64,000 nucleotides of DNA, taken from positions 248,001-312,000 of the forward strand of contig NZ_WACG01000005.1 in assembly GCF_009193255.1 (NCBI RefSeq), read 5' to 3'. Position 1 is the stretch's first letter. The number at the start of each line of letters is the position of its first letter. The translations under genes and the position numbers were made by a program. Source of the stretch: Arthrobacter koreensis (GTDB taxonomy: Bacteria > Actinomycetota > Actinomycetes > Actinomycetales > Micrococcaceae). Shown piece after piece: positions 51,581 through 59,483 of this stretch. The notes below the pieces were generated by a model. It saw only the letters and a list, made by a program, of their open reading frames with translations. It had not been told where the DNA came from and ran no database searches.

Positions 51581-53479
51581 CTAGTGCTGCGGCTGGTGTG
51601 CCGGCAGCAGCGGCGCGAAGAACTCAGCCAGCTCGGCCGTGGCCGTCAGCGGCAGGACGTTCGCCACGTACTGGTCCGGACGGACCACCACCACGACGCC
51701 GGAGCGGTCCAGGCCGCGCGCCTCGAAGATGTCTTCCTCCGGGTTGGCGCCGTAGACCTTGTTGAGGTCGGTCAGGCGGAACGGGCCAACCTGCGGCTTG
51801 AAGACCTGCGGCACGGCATTGATGTCGATTGCGGTGTGGTCCTGCTGGTAGATCACCTTCACGTCGAACCACGCGTCGTCATCGCCGCCGGCCGGCTGCG
51901 CAGCGAGCGGGGATTCCGGCGCGTTCTGCAGCCACTCGGCCAGTTCGGTAACGCCGGACTGCGTGCCGGCGGGAGCTGCGTCAGCGAAGACGTAAATCCT
52001 CCAGCGGCCGTCCGCCTTGGCCTGGTGGCCCAGCTGCAGCGGGTTGGTGTCGCTGACCCGCAGCACCGGGGCGGACTTGAAGCGCTTGCCGATGGTGAAT
52101 CCGGTGGCCAGGTCCTGGTGCTTCGCCTCGCCGATCAGCATCGACGGAGTGTATTCGGTCATGAACCCGGCCGGGAATTCGGCGGTACGGACGTAGAAGT
52201 CCTCGAGGTCCGAAGGGTTCTCGAACTCCTCCGGCTTCTTGGCCATGAGGGTGGACCATTCCTTGTCGAAGTCGATCAGGTTCTTGGCCACCACCTGGCG
52301 CTCGGCGGAGTAGGTGGAGAGCAGGGATTCCGGCGCACGGCCGTCCAGCACGTGGCCGAGCTTCCAGGCGATGTTAAAACCGTCCTGCATTGAAACGTTC
52401 ATGCCCTGTCCTGCCTTGGCGCTGTGGGTGTGGCAGGCATCGCCGGTGATGAAGACGCGCGGGGTGCGGGTGCCCACTTCCTCCGGCTTCACGTCGTCGA
52501 AGCGGTCGGTAAGCCGGTGCCCCACCTCGTAGACGCTGTGCCAGGCCACGTTGCGCACGTCCAGCGTGTAGGGGTGCAGGATCGCGTTGGCCTTGGCGAT
52601 GATCTCGTCGATGCTGGTTTTGCGGACGGCGCCGTTGTCGCCTTCCGGAACTTCACCGAGGTCAACGTACATGCGGAAAAGGTGTCCGCCTTCGCGCGGG
52701 ATGTGCAGGATCGAGCCGCCGTTGGAGGACTGGATGGCGCACTTGGTGCGGATATCCGGGAAGTCGGTGGAGGCCAGCACGTCCATGACGCCCCAGGCGT
52801 GGTTCGCGGCGTCGCCCGCCAGAGTGGAGCCGATCGACTGGCGGACCTTGCTGCGGGCGCCGTCGCAGCCCACCACGTACTTGGCCCTGACCGTGCGCTC
52901 GGTGCCTTCGTCCTCGCCTGCAGTGCGGCGCAGGGTGACGGTGACCGGGTACTCGGCGTCGTCGTCGACCTCCAGGTCCACGAACTCGTAGCCGTAGTCC
53001 GGCTTCATGCGGGCCGGGGAGTTCGCCATGAACCGGGCAAAGTAGTCCAGGACGCGGGCCTGGTTGACGATCAGGTGCGGGAACTCGCTGATCCCGGCCG
53101 GGTCATCCAGCGCGCGGCCGGAGCGGACGATGTTCTCCGGGTTTTCCGGGTCTGGGCGCCAGAAGCACATCTCCGTGATGCGGTACGCCTCGGCGGTGAT
53201 TTCCTCGGCGAAGCCGAACGCCTGGAAGGTCTCCACGCTGCGGGCCTGGATGCCGTCGGCCTGGCCGATCACCAGGCGGCCGGGGCGGCGCTCGACAATG
53301 CGGGTGGTGATGTTCGGGAACTGGGACAGCTGTGCCGCGGCGAGCATGCCTGCGGGACCGGAGCCCACGATTAGGACGTCGACTTCCTCGGGGAGCTCTT
53401 CGGGGCGGTCAAGGCCGACGCCGGCTGCCGGTTCGATGCGCGGATCGCCGGAAACGTAGCCGTGGTGGTGGAACTGCAC
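51581..53479 (-). CDS. FAD-dependent aromatic hydroxylase (3-hydroxybenzoate 4-/phenol 2-monooxygenase type)
   Basis: A 632-residue class A flavin monooxygenase that hydroxylates a phenolic ring using NADPH and oxygen. FAD-binding GSGPAGMLAAAQL (about 38-50), the DG motif VVGCDGARSKVR (about 200) and GDACHTHSAKAGQGMNVSMQ (about 345) are intact, and a thioredoxin-like C-terminal domain completes the ~630-residue form seen in MobA and PheA. GTG 53479 has GAGGA upstream. It is monocistronic with no ring-cleavage gene nearby, so the substrate is uncertain. A large palindrome occupies its promoter. Confidence 0.87.
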   Translation of the reverse strand: MQFHHHGYVSGDPRIEPAAGVGLDRPEELPEEVDVLIVGSGPAGMLAAAQLSQFPNITTRIVERRPGRLVIGQADGIQARSVETFQAFGFAEEITAEAYRITEMCFWRPDPENPENIVRSGRALDDPAGISEFPHLIVNQARVLDYFARFMANSPARMKPDYGYEFVDLEVDDDAEYPVTVTLRRTAGEDEGTERTVRAKYVVGCDGARSKVRQSIGSTLAGDAANHAWGVMDVLASTDFPDIRTKCAIQSSNGGSILHIPREGGHLFRMYVDLGEVPEGDNGAVRKTSIDEIIAKANAILHPYTLDVRNVAWHSVYEVGHRLTDRFDDVKPEEVGTRTPRVFITGDACHTHSAKAGQGMNVSMQDGFNIAWKLGHVLDGRAPESLLSTYSAERQVVAKNLIDFDKEWSTLMAKKPEEFENPSDLEDFYVRTAEFPAGFMTEYTPSMLIGEAKHQDLATGFTIGKRFKSAPVLRVSDTNPLQLGHQAKADGRWRIYVFADAAPAGTQSGVTELAEWLQNAPESPLAAQPAGGDDDAWFDVKVIYQQDHTAIDINAVPQVFKPQVGPFRLTDLNKVYGANPEEDIFEARGLDRSGVVVVVRPDQYVANVLPLTATAELAEFFAPLLPAHQPQH

Positions 53480-53507
53480 AGTGTCCTCACTTCTCTGGTT
53501 CTTCGTG

Positions 53508-53540
53508 TTCGATATTTGAACAACTAGTTCAATATTCGAA
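53508..53540. promoter_or_regulatory. operator of the FAD monooxygenase gene
   Basis: An imperfect 33-base palindrome with 14-base arms (53508-53521 and 53527-53540, 11 of 14 pairs) and core TTGAAC-AACTA-GTTCAA lies 29 bases upstream of the start codon. The size suits a MarR/PadR-type dimer. No such regulator gene is adjacent. Confidence 0.65.
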
Positions 53541-53611
53541 TCAAGCTCGGATTCACTGTACTGGAGGCATGACGCACGTCACAACAAGGTGCGGGCTTGT
53601 GACATGTTCGT

Positions 53612-53679
53612 TTCTGCTGCCACCTGGCACTTTTCCGGCCGGTTCCAGGCGGTCGAAAAAGTGCCAACCGGCAGCAGAA
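53612..53679. terminator. interrupted inverted repeat after the 5'-nucleotidase gene
   Basis: TTCTGCTGCC-4-GGCACTTTT (53612-53634) pairs with AAAAGTGCC-4-GGCAGCAGAA (53657-53679) around a 22-base loop. It begins 12 bases after the nucleotidase stop, so it may stop or stabilise that transcript, although no classic T-run follows. Confidence 0.55.
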
Positions 53680-53691
53680 GAACCCGTCTGG

Positions 53692-55614
53692 TTACCCGAA
53701 GACGGGTACACCCTCCCGGACCAGCCGCCAGTTCTCTTCCGCGAAGCCGGCCGGGTTGATGCTCTGGTTCGCCACGACGTAGTCGATCAGCAGCTGCCGG
53801 ATTTCGGTCTGCTGGTTCAGCAGCACCGGAGCCGTGGCGATGTGCGGGAAGTTCCCGCCGCCGGACTGGCGGTAGTTGTTGGTCGCGACGGCGAAGTGCT
53901 GCTCCGGATCCAGCGGAGCGCCGTCGTACGTCAGGTTGGCGATCCGCTCCCCCACCGGCGCACTGATGTCGATGTCGTAGCCGATGCCGGAGAACATGTC
54001 GTAGTTGTAGTCCGGCGTCCCATCGGAGTTGGTCAGGGTTTCCGGATCCACTGGGGCACCGGACGCCGTCTGGGTGAAGTACTTCGCCGAGTACTCCAGG
54101 TAGTCCTTGATCTGCGCTCCGGTCATGTCCACCGCGTAGAGCGTGTTCGGGAAGACGTAGAGCCCGGCCAAGTCGCGGATCGTCACCGGACCTTCAGGGA
54201 TGGCGGCCGTGCGGCTGAAGGGGGCAGCGAGTGAGAGCACGGGGAGGTCGCCCGCGGGAGTGCCGGCGAGCGCGCGCTGGACGGCCTGGGCCTGCACCTC
54301 ATTGACGAAGTCGATCACGGCGGTATCCCGGTACCGCGATTCCGCGGCGGACATGGTCTCCGTCGCCGTGCCAACCGGCGTGTTCACGTAGTCGATCACC
54401 CGCTGATGCGCATCCCGGACCAGGTCCGAGACCACGGGGTCCGCCTCGACGGTGTTGGCATTGAGCAGGGAGGCCGACGCCGATGTCACGTCCCACTTGC
54501 CGCGCACCTTGATCAGTTCAAAGTCCAGAACGGACAGCCGCATGCCCCAGTTCAGCGGTTCGGTCAGCAGCACCTGTTCCCCGGTGGCCTTGTTGGTGAC
54601 GAAGTGCTCCGGGATTTCCTGGTGCGCATGGCCCACCAGGATCGCGTCGATTCCGGGGACTTCCTCTGCCACCTGCGTCGCGGCGTTCTCCAGCGGCAGG
54701 TCATCACCATAGGAAGACGTGCCGGAGGTGCCGGAGTGCGCACTGACCACAACGACGTCGGCTCCCGCTGCTTTCATCTGCGGCACATATTCAGCGGCCG
54801 TTTCCACCAGCCCCGGGAAGCGGAGCTTTCCCTCCACGTTGCCCTTGTCCCAGATGGCGATGCCGGGGTTGGTCAGGCCCAGGATGCCCACCTTGATGGG
54901 CTTGCCGCCCTTCGGCTTGACCGTCTTGATGATGTACGGGGCGAAGGCGGGCTGGCCGGTGGCTTCATCCACCGCGTTGGCAGCGAGCAGCGGGAAGTCC
55001 AGCTGCCCTTCGAAGCGGGCAAGCAGGTCGGTGCCGTAGTTGAATTCATGGTTGCCCAGGGCTGCGGCGTCGTAATCCATGGCGTTCATGGCCGCGGCCA
55101 TTGGGTGGAGCTCGCCGGTCTCGGTGATGGGTTCAACGTTGGCGAAGTAGTCGGTGAGCGACGTGCCCTGGATGGTGTCGCCGGCGTCGATCAGCAGCGT
55201 ATTGTCCACGCCGCGGTCGGCGCGGACCTGGTTGACCAGGCCGGAGATCTTGGCGAGGCCAACATCGTTGCCGGCGGCGTCGTCGTACTCCGTGTTCTTG
55301 AAGTAGTCCCAGTTTTCGATGTAGCCGTGCAGGTCGGACGTGCCCATGACCGTGATGCTCGCAGTGTTGCCGCCGCCGGGCTTACCGGGCTTGTCCGGCT
55401 TGCCCGGTTTGCCCGGATGTGCCGGTTTGCCTGGATGTCCCGGCTTGCTGCCGTGCCCGGGCGCGCTCCCGGATCCATGGCCAGGTCCGTGACCCTGTCC
55501 GTGGCCGGGACCCGGCGAGGCGACTGCAGCAGGCATAACAACCAGGCTAGCCGCGCACACGGCGGCGAGTACGGCGGCAACGCGCGTGGGCGGCCGGGGC
55601 GAGGGAAAGAACAC
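53692..55614 (-). CDS. secreted 5'-nucleotidase/bifunctional metallophosphatase (UshA/CpdB family)
   Basis: A 640-residue exported enzyme hydrolysing extracellular nucleotides. Signal peptide 1-32 (ending VMPAAVASP), then a low-complexity spacer of about 45 residues rich in HG, KPG and HPGKP repeats, the calcineurin-like metallophosphatase domain (MGTSDLHGYIENWDYF near 88; LIDAGDTIQG; GNHEFNYGTD; LVGHAHQE) and the 5'-nucleotidase C-terminal domain (about 400-600). GTG 55614 follows AAGGAG. No LPXTG or membrane anchor is seen at the C-terminus, so it is probably free or held by the basic repeat region. Confidence 0.9.
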   Translation of the reverse strand: MFFPSPRPPTRVAAVLAAVCAASLVVMPAAVASPGPGHGQGHGPGHGSGSAPGHGSKPGHPGKPAHPGKPGKPDKPGKPGGGNTASITVMGTSDLHGYIENWDYFKNTEYDDAAGNDVGLAKISGLVNQVRADRGVDNTLLIDAGDTIQGTSLTDYFANVEPITETGELHPMAAAMNAMDYDAAALGNHEFNYGTDLLARFEGQLDFPLLAANAVDEATGQPAFAPYIIKTVKPKGGKPIKVGILGLTNPGIAIWDKGNVEGKLRFPGLVETAAEYVPQMKAAGADVVVVSAHSGTSGTSSYGDDLPLENAATQVAEEVPGIDAILVGHAHQEIPEHFVTNKATGEQVLLTEPLNWGMRLSVLDFELIKVRGKWDVTSASASLLNANTVEADPVVSDLVRDAHQRVIDYVNTPVGTATETMSAAESRYRDTAVIDFVNEVQAQAVQRALAGTPAGDLPVLSLAAPFSRTAAIPEGPVTIRDLAGLYVFPNTLYAVDMTGAQIKDYLEYSAKYFTQTASGAPVDPETLTNSDGTPDYNYDMFSGIGYDIDISAPVGERIANLTYDGAPLDPEQHFAVATNNYRQSGGGNFPHIATAPVLLNQQTEIRQLLIDYVVANQSINPAGFAEENWRLVREGVPVFG

Positions 55615-55757
55615 GTGGAACCAGCTCCTTGGGACCTGCGGGAATGGGGATACTTAGGCAGCCTTTCCTGCTGCACCACAGGAGCGGAAGGCACCGAGCC
55701 CGTTTCGGCATCCAATCACCGCAATGTCACGTCCGGTTTGTCAGGCGTTCCCCCCAT

Positions 55758-55813
55758 CGAGATGGCAGAAACTGCCCGAATAAAGGGCCATACGTGCAGT
55801 TTCTGCCATCTCG
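55758..55813. repeat. 56-base palindromic element (copy 2)
   Basis: 47 of 56 bases match the perfect palindrome at 41275-41330. The arms stay complementary because the A-T pair at positions 8/49 is G-C here; the centre has lost symmetry. Pairing extends three bases outward on each side (55755-55816). It lies in the divergent region between the nucleotidase and EamA genes, where a terminator would not be expected. Confidence 0.88.
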
Positions 55814-55835
55814 ATGTGGGCAGCTCTGGACTTTA

Positions 55836-55870
55836 CTAAGCGCTTAGATAATTATGGCTAAGTGCTTAGC
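55836..55870. promoter_or_regulatory. twin CTAAG-N2-CTTAG operators over the EamA start
   Basis: CTAAGCGCTTAG (55836-55847) and GCTAAGTGCTTAGC (55857-55870) have centres 22 bases apart, about two helical turns. A -10-like GATAAT (55847-55852) lies between them. The GTG start codon at 55862 is inside the second site. Confidence 0.7.
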
Positions 55871-56791
55871 AAAATAAACCTGCTCCTCCTGACCGCCCTT
55901 GCGCCTGCCGTCTGGGGCACCACCTATCTGGTGACCACCGAGTTGCTGCCGCCGGACCGGCCCCTGCTCGCCGCCGTCCTGCGTTCCCTGCCCGCCGGAC
56001 TGGTACTGCTGCTCCTGCTCCGCCGCCTCCCTGCCGGCTCCTGGTGGTGGAAGTCCGCCGTGCTGGGGCTGCTCAACTTCGGTGCCTTCTTCGCGCTGCT
56101 GTTCATCGCCGCCTACCGCCTGCCGGGTGGCGTCGCGGCGATGGTCGGCGCCGTACAGCCGCTGCTGGTCGCAGTCCTGGCTGCGCGGGTACTCGGCGAG
56201 CGCCTGGGTCCGGTGAAACTCGGTGCCGGCATGGCGGGAATCGCCGGGGTGGGCCTGCTGGTCCTCTCCGCGGACGCCAGGCTCGACGCCGCCGGGGTGC
56301 TGGCGGCGTTGGGCGGGGCCGCTTCGATGGCAGCGGGCATCGTGCTGACCAAGCGCTGGCAGCCACCGGCCGGGCCGCTGACATCCACGGCGTGGCAGCT
56401 GGTGGCAGGAGGCGTGTTCCTAGTGCCGGTCATGCTCGCCGTCGAAGGGCCCGCCCTGCCCGCCTTCACCGGCGCAAACCTTGCCGGCTACCTCTACCTG
56501 GCGCTGGTGGGAACCGTACTGGCCTACTGGCTGTGGTTCCGCGGAATTGGCCGGCTGCCGGCGTCGGGCGTCAGTTTCCTGTCCCTGCTCAGCCCCGTAG
56601 TCGCTGCGGTGGCCGGCGCCGCCGTGCTGGGTGAAGCCTTCTCTCCCGGGCAGCTGGCCGGCCTCGCCCTCATTCTCGGAGCACTGGTGGCGTCCAATGC
56701 GTCGGCGCTTGATGTCGGTTCGCGCTGGGCGGGACGGGCACGACGCCGCGAAGTTACTCGGTCCGCCAGCTCGCCTCGGTCGGTTCGGTAA
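55862..56791 (+). CDS. EamA-family (DMT) transporter
   Basis: A 309-residue exporter with ten likely helices in two EamA repeats (PAVWGTTYLVTTELLPPDRP at the start of repeat 1; GPLTSTAWQLVAGGVFLVPV at the start of repeat 2), of the RhaT/YedA type that exports metabolites or amino acids. GTG 55862 is the first start in frame after a stop; it is at the predicted transcription start, so the mRNA may be leaderless. The twin operators indicate tight repression by an unlinked regulator. The Arg-rich C-terminal 38 bases overlap the convergent DUF4190 gene. Confidence 0.88.
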   Translation: MLSKINLLLLTALAPAVWGTTYLVTTELLPPDRPLLAAVLRSLPAGLVLLLLLRRLPAGSWWWKSAVLGLLNFGAFFALLFIAAYRLPGGVAAMVGAVQPLLVAVLAARVLGERLGPVKLGAGMAGIAGVGLLVLSADARLDAAGVLAALGGAASMAAGIVLTKRWQPPAGPLTSTAWQLVAGGVFLVPVMLAVEGPALPAFTGANLAGYLYLALVGTVLAYWLWFRGIGRLPASGVSFLSLLSPVVAAVAGAAVLGEAFSPGQLAGLALILGALVASNASALDVGSRWAGRARRREVTRSASSPRSVR

Positions 56792-57650
56792 GTCCGAACG
56801 TCTCCTCGACCAGCACGCGCTGCCCGGGAAGCGCCGCGGCAGGAACGTCCATGCAGACCTCGTACTGGGCCGCGCCGCCGTTTTCGAGTGTCGGCACGGA
56901 GGTGCCGTCCAGGTCCAGGGTGGCGGTGCACGTCGACTCGTCATACTGGCGGCTGTCCGAACCCACGAACGCCGGCGTGAGGTCCAGCCAGGGGTCGCCC
57001 TCCTCGTTGCCGTTGTAGACGACGTCGAGGGTGAGCAGCACATACTGTCCCTGGGGTGCCTCGTTGAATTCATTGAAGCCCAGGATCGCGTCGGTCGCGT
57101 CAAGCTGGACGCTGGAAACCGTGACGGTGTAGTCGCCCACCTCCCCCGCTGTACCTACTGGGAGCAGTTCGGTGCTGGCCGACCCGGACGTGGAGGCGGA
57201 AGGACTGGACGTGGACGCGGAAGGACCGGACGTGGACGCGGAAGGACCGGCCGTGGACCGCGGTGCGTTTGTGGAGGAGGAGCTGTTGTTCACCTCGTCC
57301 TGCACTGCACTGAACAGCGCACCCCAGAACGCGGTGACCAGGATGGCGGCAAGCAGCGCGACGGCGGATACCACCACCGCGGCGATGGACAGCCCCTTGG
57401 CCGATGTCCGCTCGCGGACGGCGATCACCAGCGCTGCTATGCCCAGCCCCAGGCCGACAAGCGCCAGCACCAGCGCCACCCAGCTGATGATCGGAATCCA
57501 GAACAGGAAAAGCGCCACGATCCCCAGGATCAGTCCTGCCAGCGCCATGCCCCTGCCCTTGTTGGACTGCATCAGTCCCGGCGGAGGCGGATACCCCTGA
57601 TACCCCTGCCCGCCATAGCCGTACATAGGATCGTTTGGCCCAGTACCCAT
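56754..57650 (-). CDS. DUF4190/DUF4352 membrane protein
   Basis: A 298-residue membrane protein: a Tyr/Gly/Pro-rich cytoplasmic head (YGYGGQGYQGYPPPPG), two or three helices forming a DUF4190 unit (about 32-120), a Ser/Thr-rich low-complexity linker with repeated GPSASTS units, and an extracytoplasmic DUF4352-like beta domain (VGDYTVTVSSVQLDATD onward). ATG 57650 with GAGG is preferred over GTG 57674, because the paralogue downstream has the same GCGAGGC-N4-ATGGG context. Function unknown. The gene overlaps the EamA gene by 38 bases at their 3' ends. Confidence 0.75.
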   Translation of the reverse strand: MGTGPNDPMYGYGGQGYQGYPPPPGLMQSNKGRGMALAGLILGIVALFLFWIPIISWVALVLALVGLGLGIAALVIAVRERTSAKGLSIAAVVVSAVALLAAILVTAFWGALFSAVQDEVNNSSSSTNAPRSTAGPSASTSGPSASTSSPSASTSGSASTELLPVGTAGEVGDYTVTVSSVQLDATDAILGFNEFNEAPQGQYVLLTLDVVYNGNEEGDPWLDLTPAFVGSDSRQYDESTCTATLDLDGTSVPTLENGGAAQYEVCMDVPAAALPGQRVLVEETFGLTEPTEASWRTE

Positions 57651-57808
57651 GATCGCCTCGCTGAATTCGGACACCGCAGCTGGGGAACCCTGTTCCTGGC
57701 CCTCCCGGCAGCGGGTCGGTTTTTCGGGTCTTTCAACGGTAGGCGCGCCTGGCAGGCGCTACAAGGATGTGCGCTTTCCCCGCCACGTCCGCGCCGCATT
57801 CCCTGCAT

Positions 57809-58300
57809 TCAGCGCGAGGCCGTCGCGCCGCTGGTGGGCGTCGCGGGAGCGAACGTCCCCGAGGTCCCGGTGGGCACAGACGACGACGCCGGTCCGCTGG
57901 GGCTGCCAGGCCCGGCGGATGACGACGGCGGGGCGGTGGCCGTACGGGTGGGCTCGGGCGAGGGAGTCACGGTGTTGCGCTCCATGGGCGTGAACAGTGA
58001 CGCCCACATCACCGCGGCCAGGATGCTCAACACCAGCGCGGCGGCGGAAATGATGACTGCCGCAACGGAGAGTCCCTTCGCCGAGCTGCGGGCCCTCCCG
58101 GCGGCTACGAGTGCTCCGATCCCGAGGCCAAGCCCGATGATGGCGAGCGCCACCGCCAGAAGGTTGAGGGCGGGAAACCAGACCAGCAGCAGTGCGGCGA
58201 TGCCGGCGATCAGGCCGGCGGCTGCCAGTCCCCGGCCGTCTTTCCGATTCGGCGGCGGATACCCCTGATAGCCCCGGGAGTCGTGCGGCTGGGAGCCCAT
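57809..58300 (-). CDS. DUF4190-type membrane protein, tandem paralogue
   Basis: A 163-residue protein with the same head (GYQGYPPPNRKDGRG) and DUF4190 helices (LAAAGLIAGIAALLLVW and later SSAKGLSVAAVIISAAAL) as the neighbour at 56754, but its Ser/Pro/Thr tail ends without the DUF4352-like domain. It arose by tandem duplication; a shared ACGGTAGGYGCGCC segment lies upstream of both genes (57736-57749 and 58364-58377). It may be a truncated or specialised copy. Function unknown. Confidence 0.75.
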   Translation of the reverse strand: MGSQPHDSRGYQGYPPPNRKDGRGLAAAGLIAGIAALLLVWFPALNLLAVALAIIGLGLGIGALVAAGRARSSAKGLSVAAVIISAAALVLSILAAVMWASLFTPMERNTVTPSPEPTRTATAPPSSSAGPGSPSGPASSSVPTGTSGTFAPATPTSGATASR

Positions 58301-58341
58301 AGTTGCCTCGCTGGTCCGGTCCCGGCAGGCAAGCCTGCGGG

Positions 58342-58932
58342 TCAGTGGTTTCGCGCTTCTCCCACGGTAGGTGCGCCAGGTGGACCCAGCAACACCGCGG
58401 ACTCTTCCGTCCCGTCCCCTGCAAGCCTTTCCGCCTGTGCCCTCAGCTCGGATTCCAGCATCGACCCTGCCGCCGGTCCGGCCCGCGTCCGGAGCCTGCC
58501 CCGGAGCACCCGGGGACCGCCGTCGTCCGCCTCCGGAACCCGCTCCTCAGAAACCGGCGCGTCCGAAGCCCGCCCCTCCGGAACCCGCGGCGGGGGAAGA
58601 CGAGCCTCGGGACCGGCACCCGACAGTTCTTCCCGCACCGCCGCCCCGATGAGCCGGAAGAGCTCCTGGTCCTCCCGGGTCGCCAGGGAGGAGCTCTTCA
58701 GGTCATTCAGCACGGCCAGCCCGGCCAGCGAACGGCGCGGATCGGCACTGAGTGACGCTTCGAGCGCCCACTGCGCCCGCACCCACCACTGAGCCCGGCG
58801 GTCAGCTTCAAGCTTCTGGCGGTAGGCAAAGTACGCCACCAGCGCCGTTGCCAGGATGCCCAGCGGACCCAGCACCGGTATCCACGTAATGGCCCAGTCC
58901 GTGACTGCCGGCCAGAATTCTCCCCAACCCAT
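58342..58932 (-). CDS. hypothetical single-span membrane protein
   Basis: A 196-residue protein with one N-terminal membrane segment (ITWIPVLGPLGILATALVAYFAY, about 14-36) followed by a basic helical region (RQKLEADRRAQWWVRAQWALEA) and a Pro/Arg/Glu-rich tail (about 110-196). The N-terminal half resembles small actinobacterial membrane proteins with conserved LEADRRAQWW and SLAGLAVLNDLK segments. No enzyme motif is seen. It lies just upstream of the DUF4190 pair on the same strand, and the shared upstream motif of the paralogue falls inside its 3' end. Confidence 0.6.
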   Translation of the reverse strand: MGWGEFWPAVTDWAITWIPVLGPLGILATALVAYFAYRQKLEADRRAQWWVRAQWALEASLSADPRRSLAGLAVLNDLKSSSLATREDQELFRLIGAAVREELSGAGPEARLPPPRVPEGRASDAPVSEERVPEADDGGPRVLRGRLRTRAGPAAGSMLESELRAQAERLAGDGTEESAVLLGPPGAPTVGEARNH

Positions 58933-58977
58933 GCCCGGAGCCTAACCCCGGACACGGACAGTGAGGGAGGCCGGACC

Positions 58978-59388
58978 TCAGACCAGCACGGCCACTGCCT
59001 CGATCTCCACCAGCAGGCCGGGACCGGCCAGGGCTGCCACGCCAATGCCAGTGAACGGTGGAAGCGATTCGGTGATTCCGAGCTTTGCGATGGCGCGGTC
59101 ACGGCCCTCCATGAACAGCGGGAAATCTTCGGGCTTGTAGTCCACCAGGTAGCAGGTCAGCTTTGCGACGTCGGCAAAAGTGGCACCGGCTGCTTCCAGG
59201 GCCGCGGCCAGGTTCAGGTACACCTGTTCCACCTGTGCGGCGAGGTCCCCCTCCCCCACGAGGTTGCCCGAGGAGTCCACCGCCACCTGGCCGGCGAGGA
59301 AGACCATCTTCGAGCCGGAGACAACGGCAACCTGGCGGTACAGCGGCACCTCGGGCAGGGCTTCCGGGTTCATCAGTGTCACGGGCAT
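58978..59388 (-). CDS. RidA-family (YjgF/YER057c/UK114) enamine/imine deaminase
   Basis: A 136-residue cytoplasmic protein that typically hydrolyses reactive enamines/imines to ketoacids and ammonia. Family features include MVFLAGQVAVDSSGNLVGEGDLAAQ cut at about 28-52 and the helix LAAALEAAGATFADVAKLT. The catalytic arginine of archetypal RidA (near 105) is not clear: the segment reads SLPPFTGIGVAAL, so this may be a Rid subgroup with another role. It is divergent from a TetR regulator with an operator between them. Confidence 0.85.
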   Translation of the reverse strand: MPVTLMNPEALPEVPLYRQVAVVSGSKMVFLAGQVAVDSSGNLVGEGDLAAQVEQVYLNLAAALEAAGATFADVAKLTCYLVDYKPEDFPLFMEGRDRAIAKLGITESLPPFTGIGVAALAGPGLLVEIEAVAVLV

Positions 59389-59445
59389 GGCGGGCTCCTT
59401 ACGGGTTGATACCGCGGGGCAGGGCTGCCGAGCGGCGTACTGGAG

Positions 59446-59483
59446 TTAACATAGCATTGCTATGCCATGTAATCTTGACGGCA
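59446..59483 (+). promoter_or_regulatory. leaderless TetR promoter with embedded operator
   Basis: TTAACA (59446-59451) and TAATCT (59470-59475) are 18 bases apart. The predicted start is the A of ATG 59483. The 15-base palindrome CATAGCA-T-TGCTATG (59450-59464) fills the spacer. Binding there would also affect the divergent RidA gene, whose start is at 59388. Confidence 0.65.
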
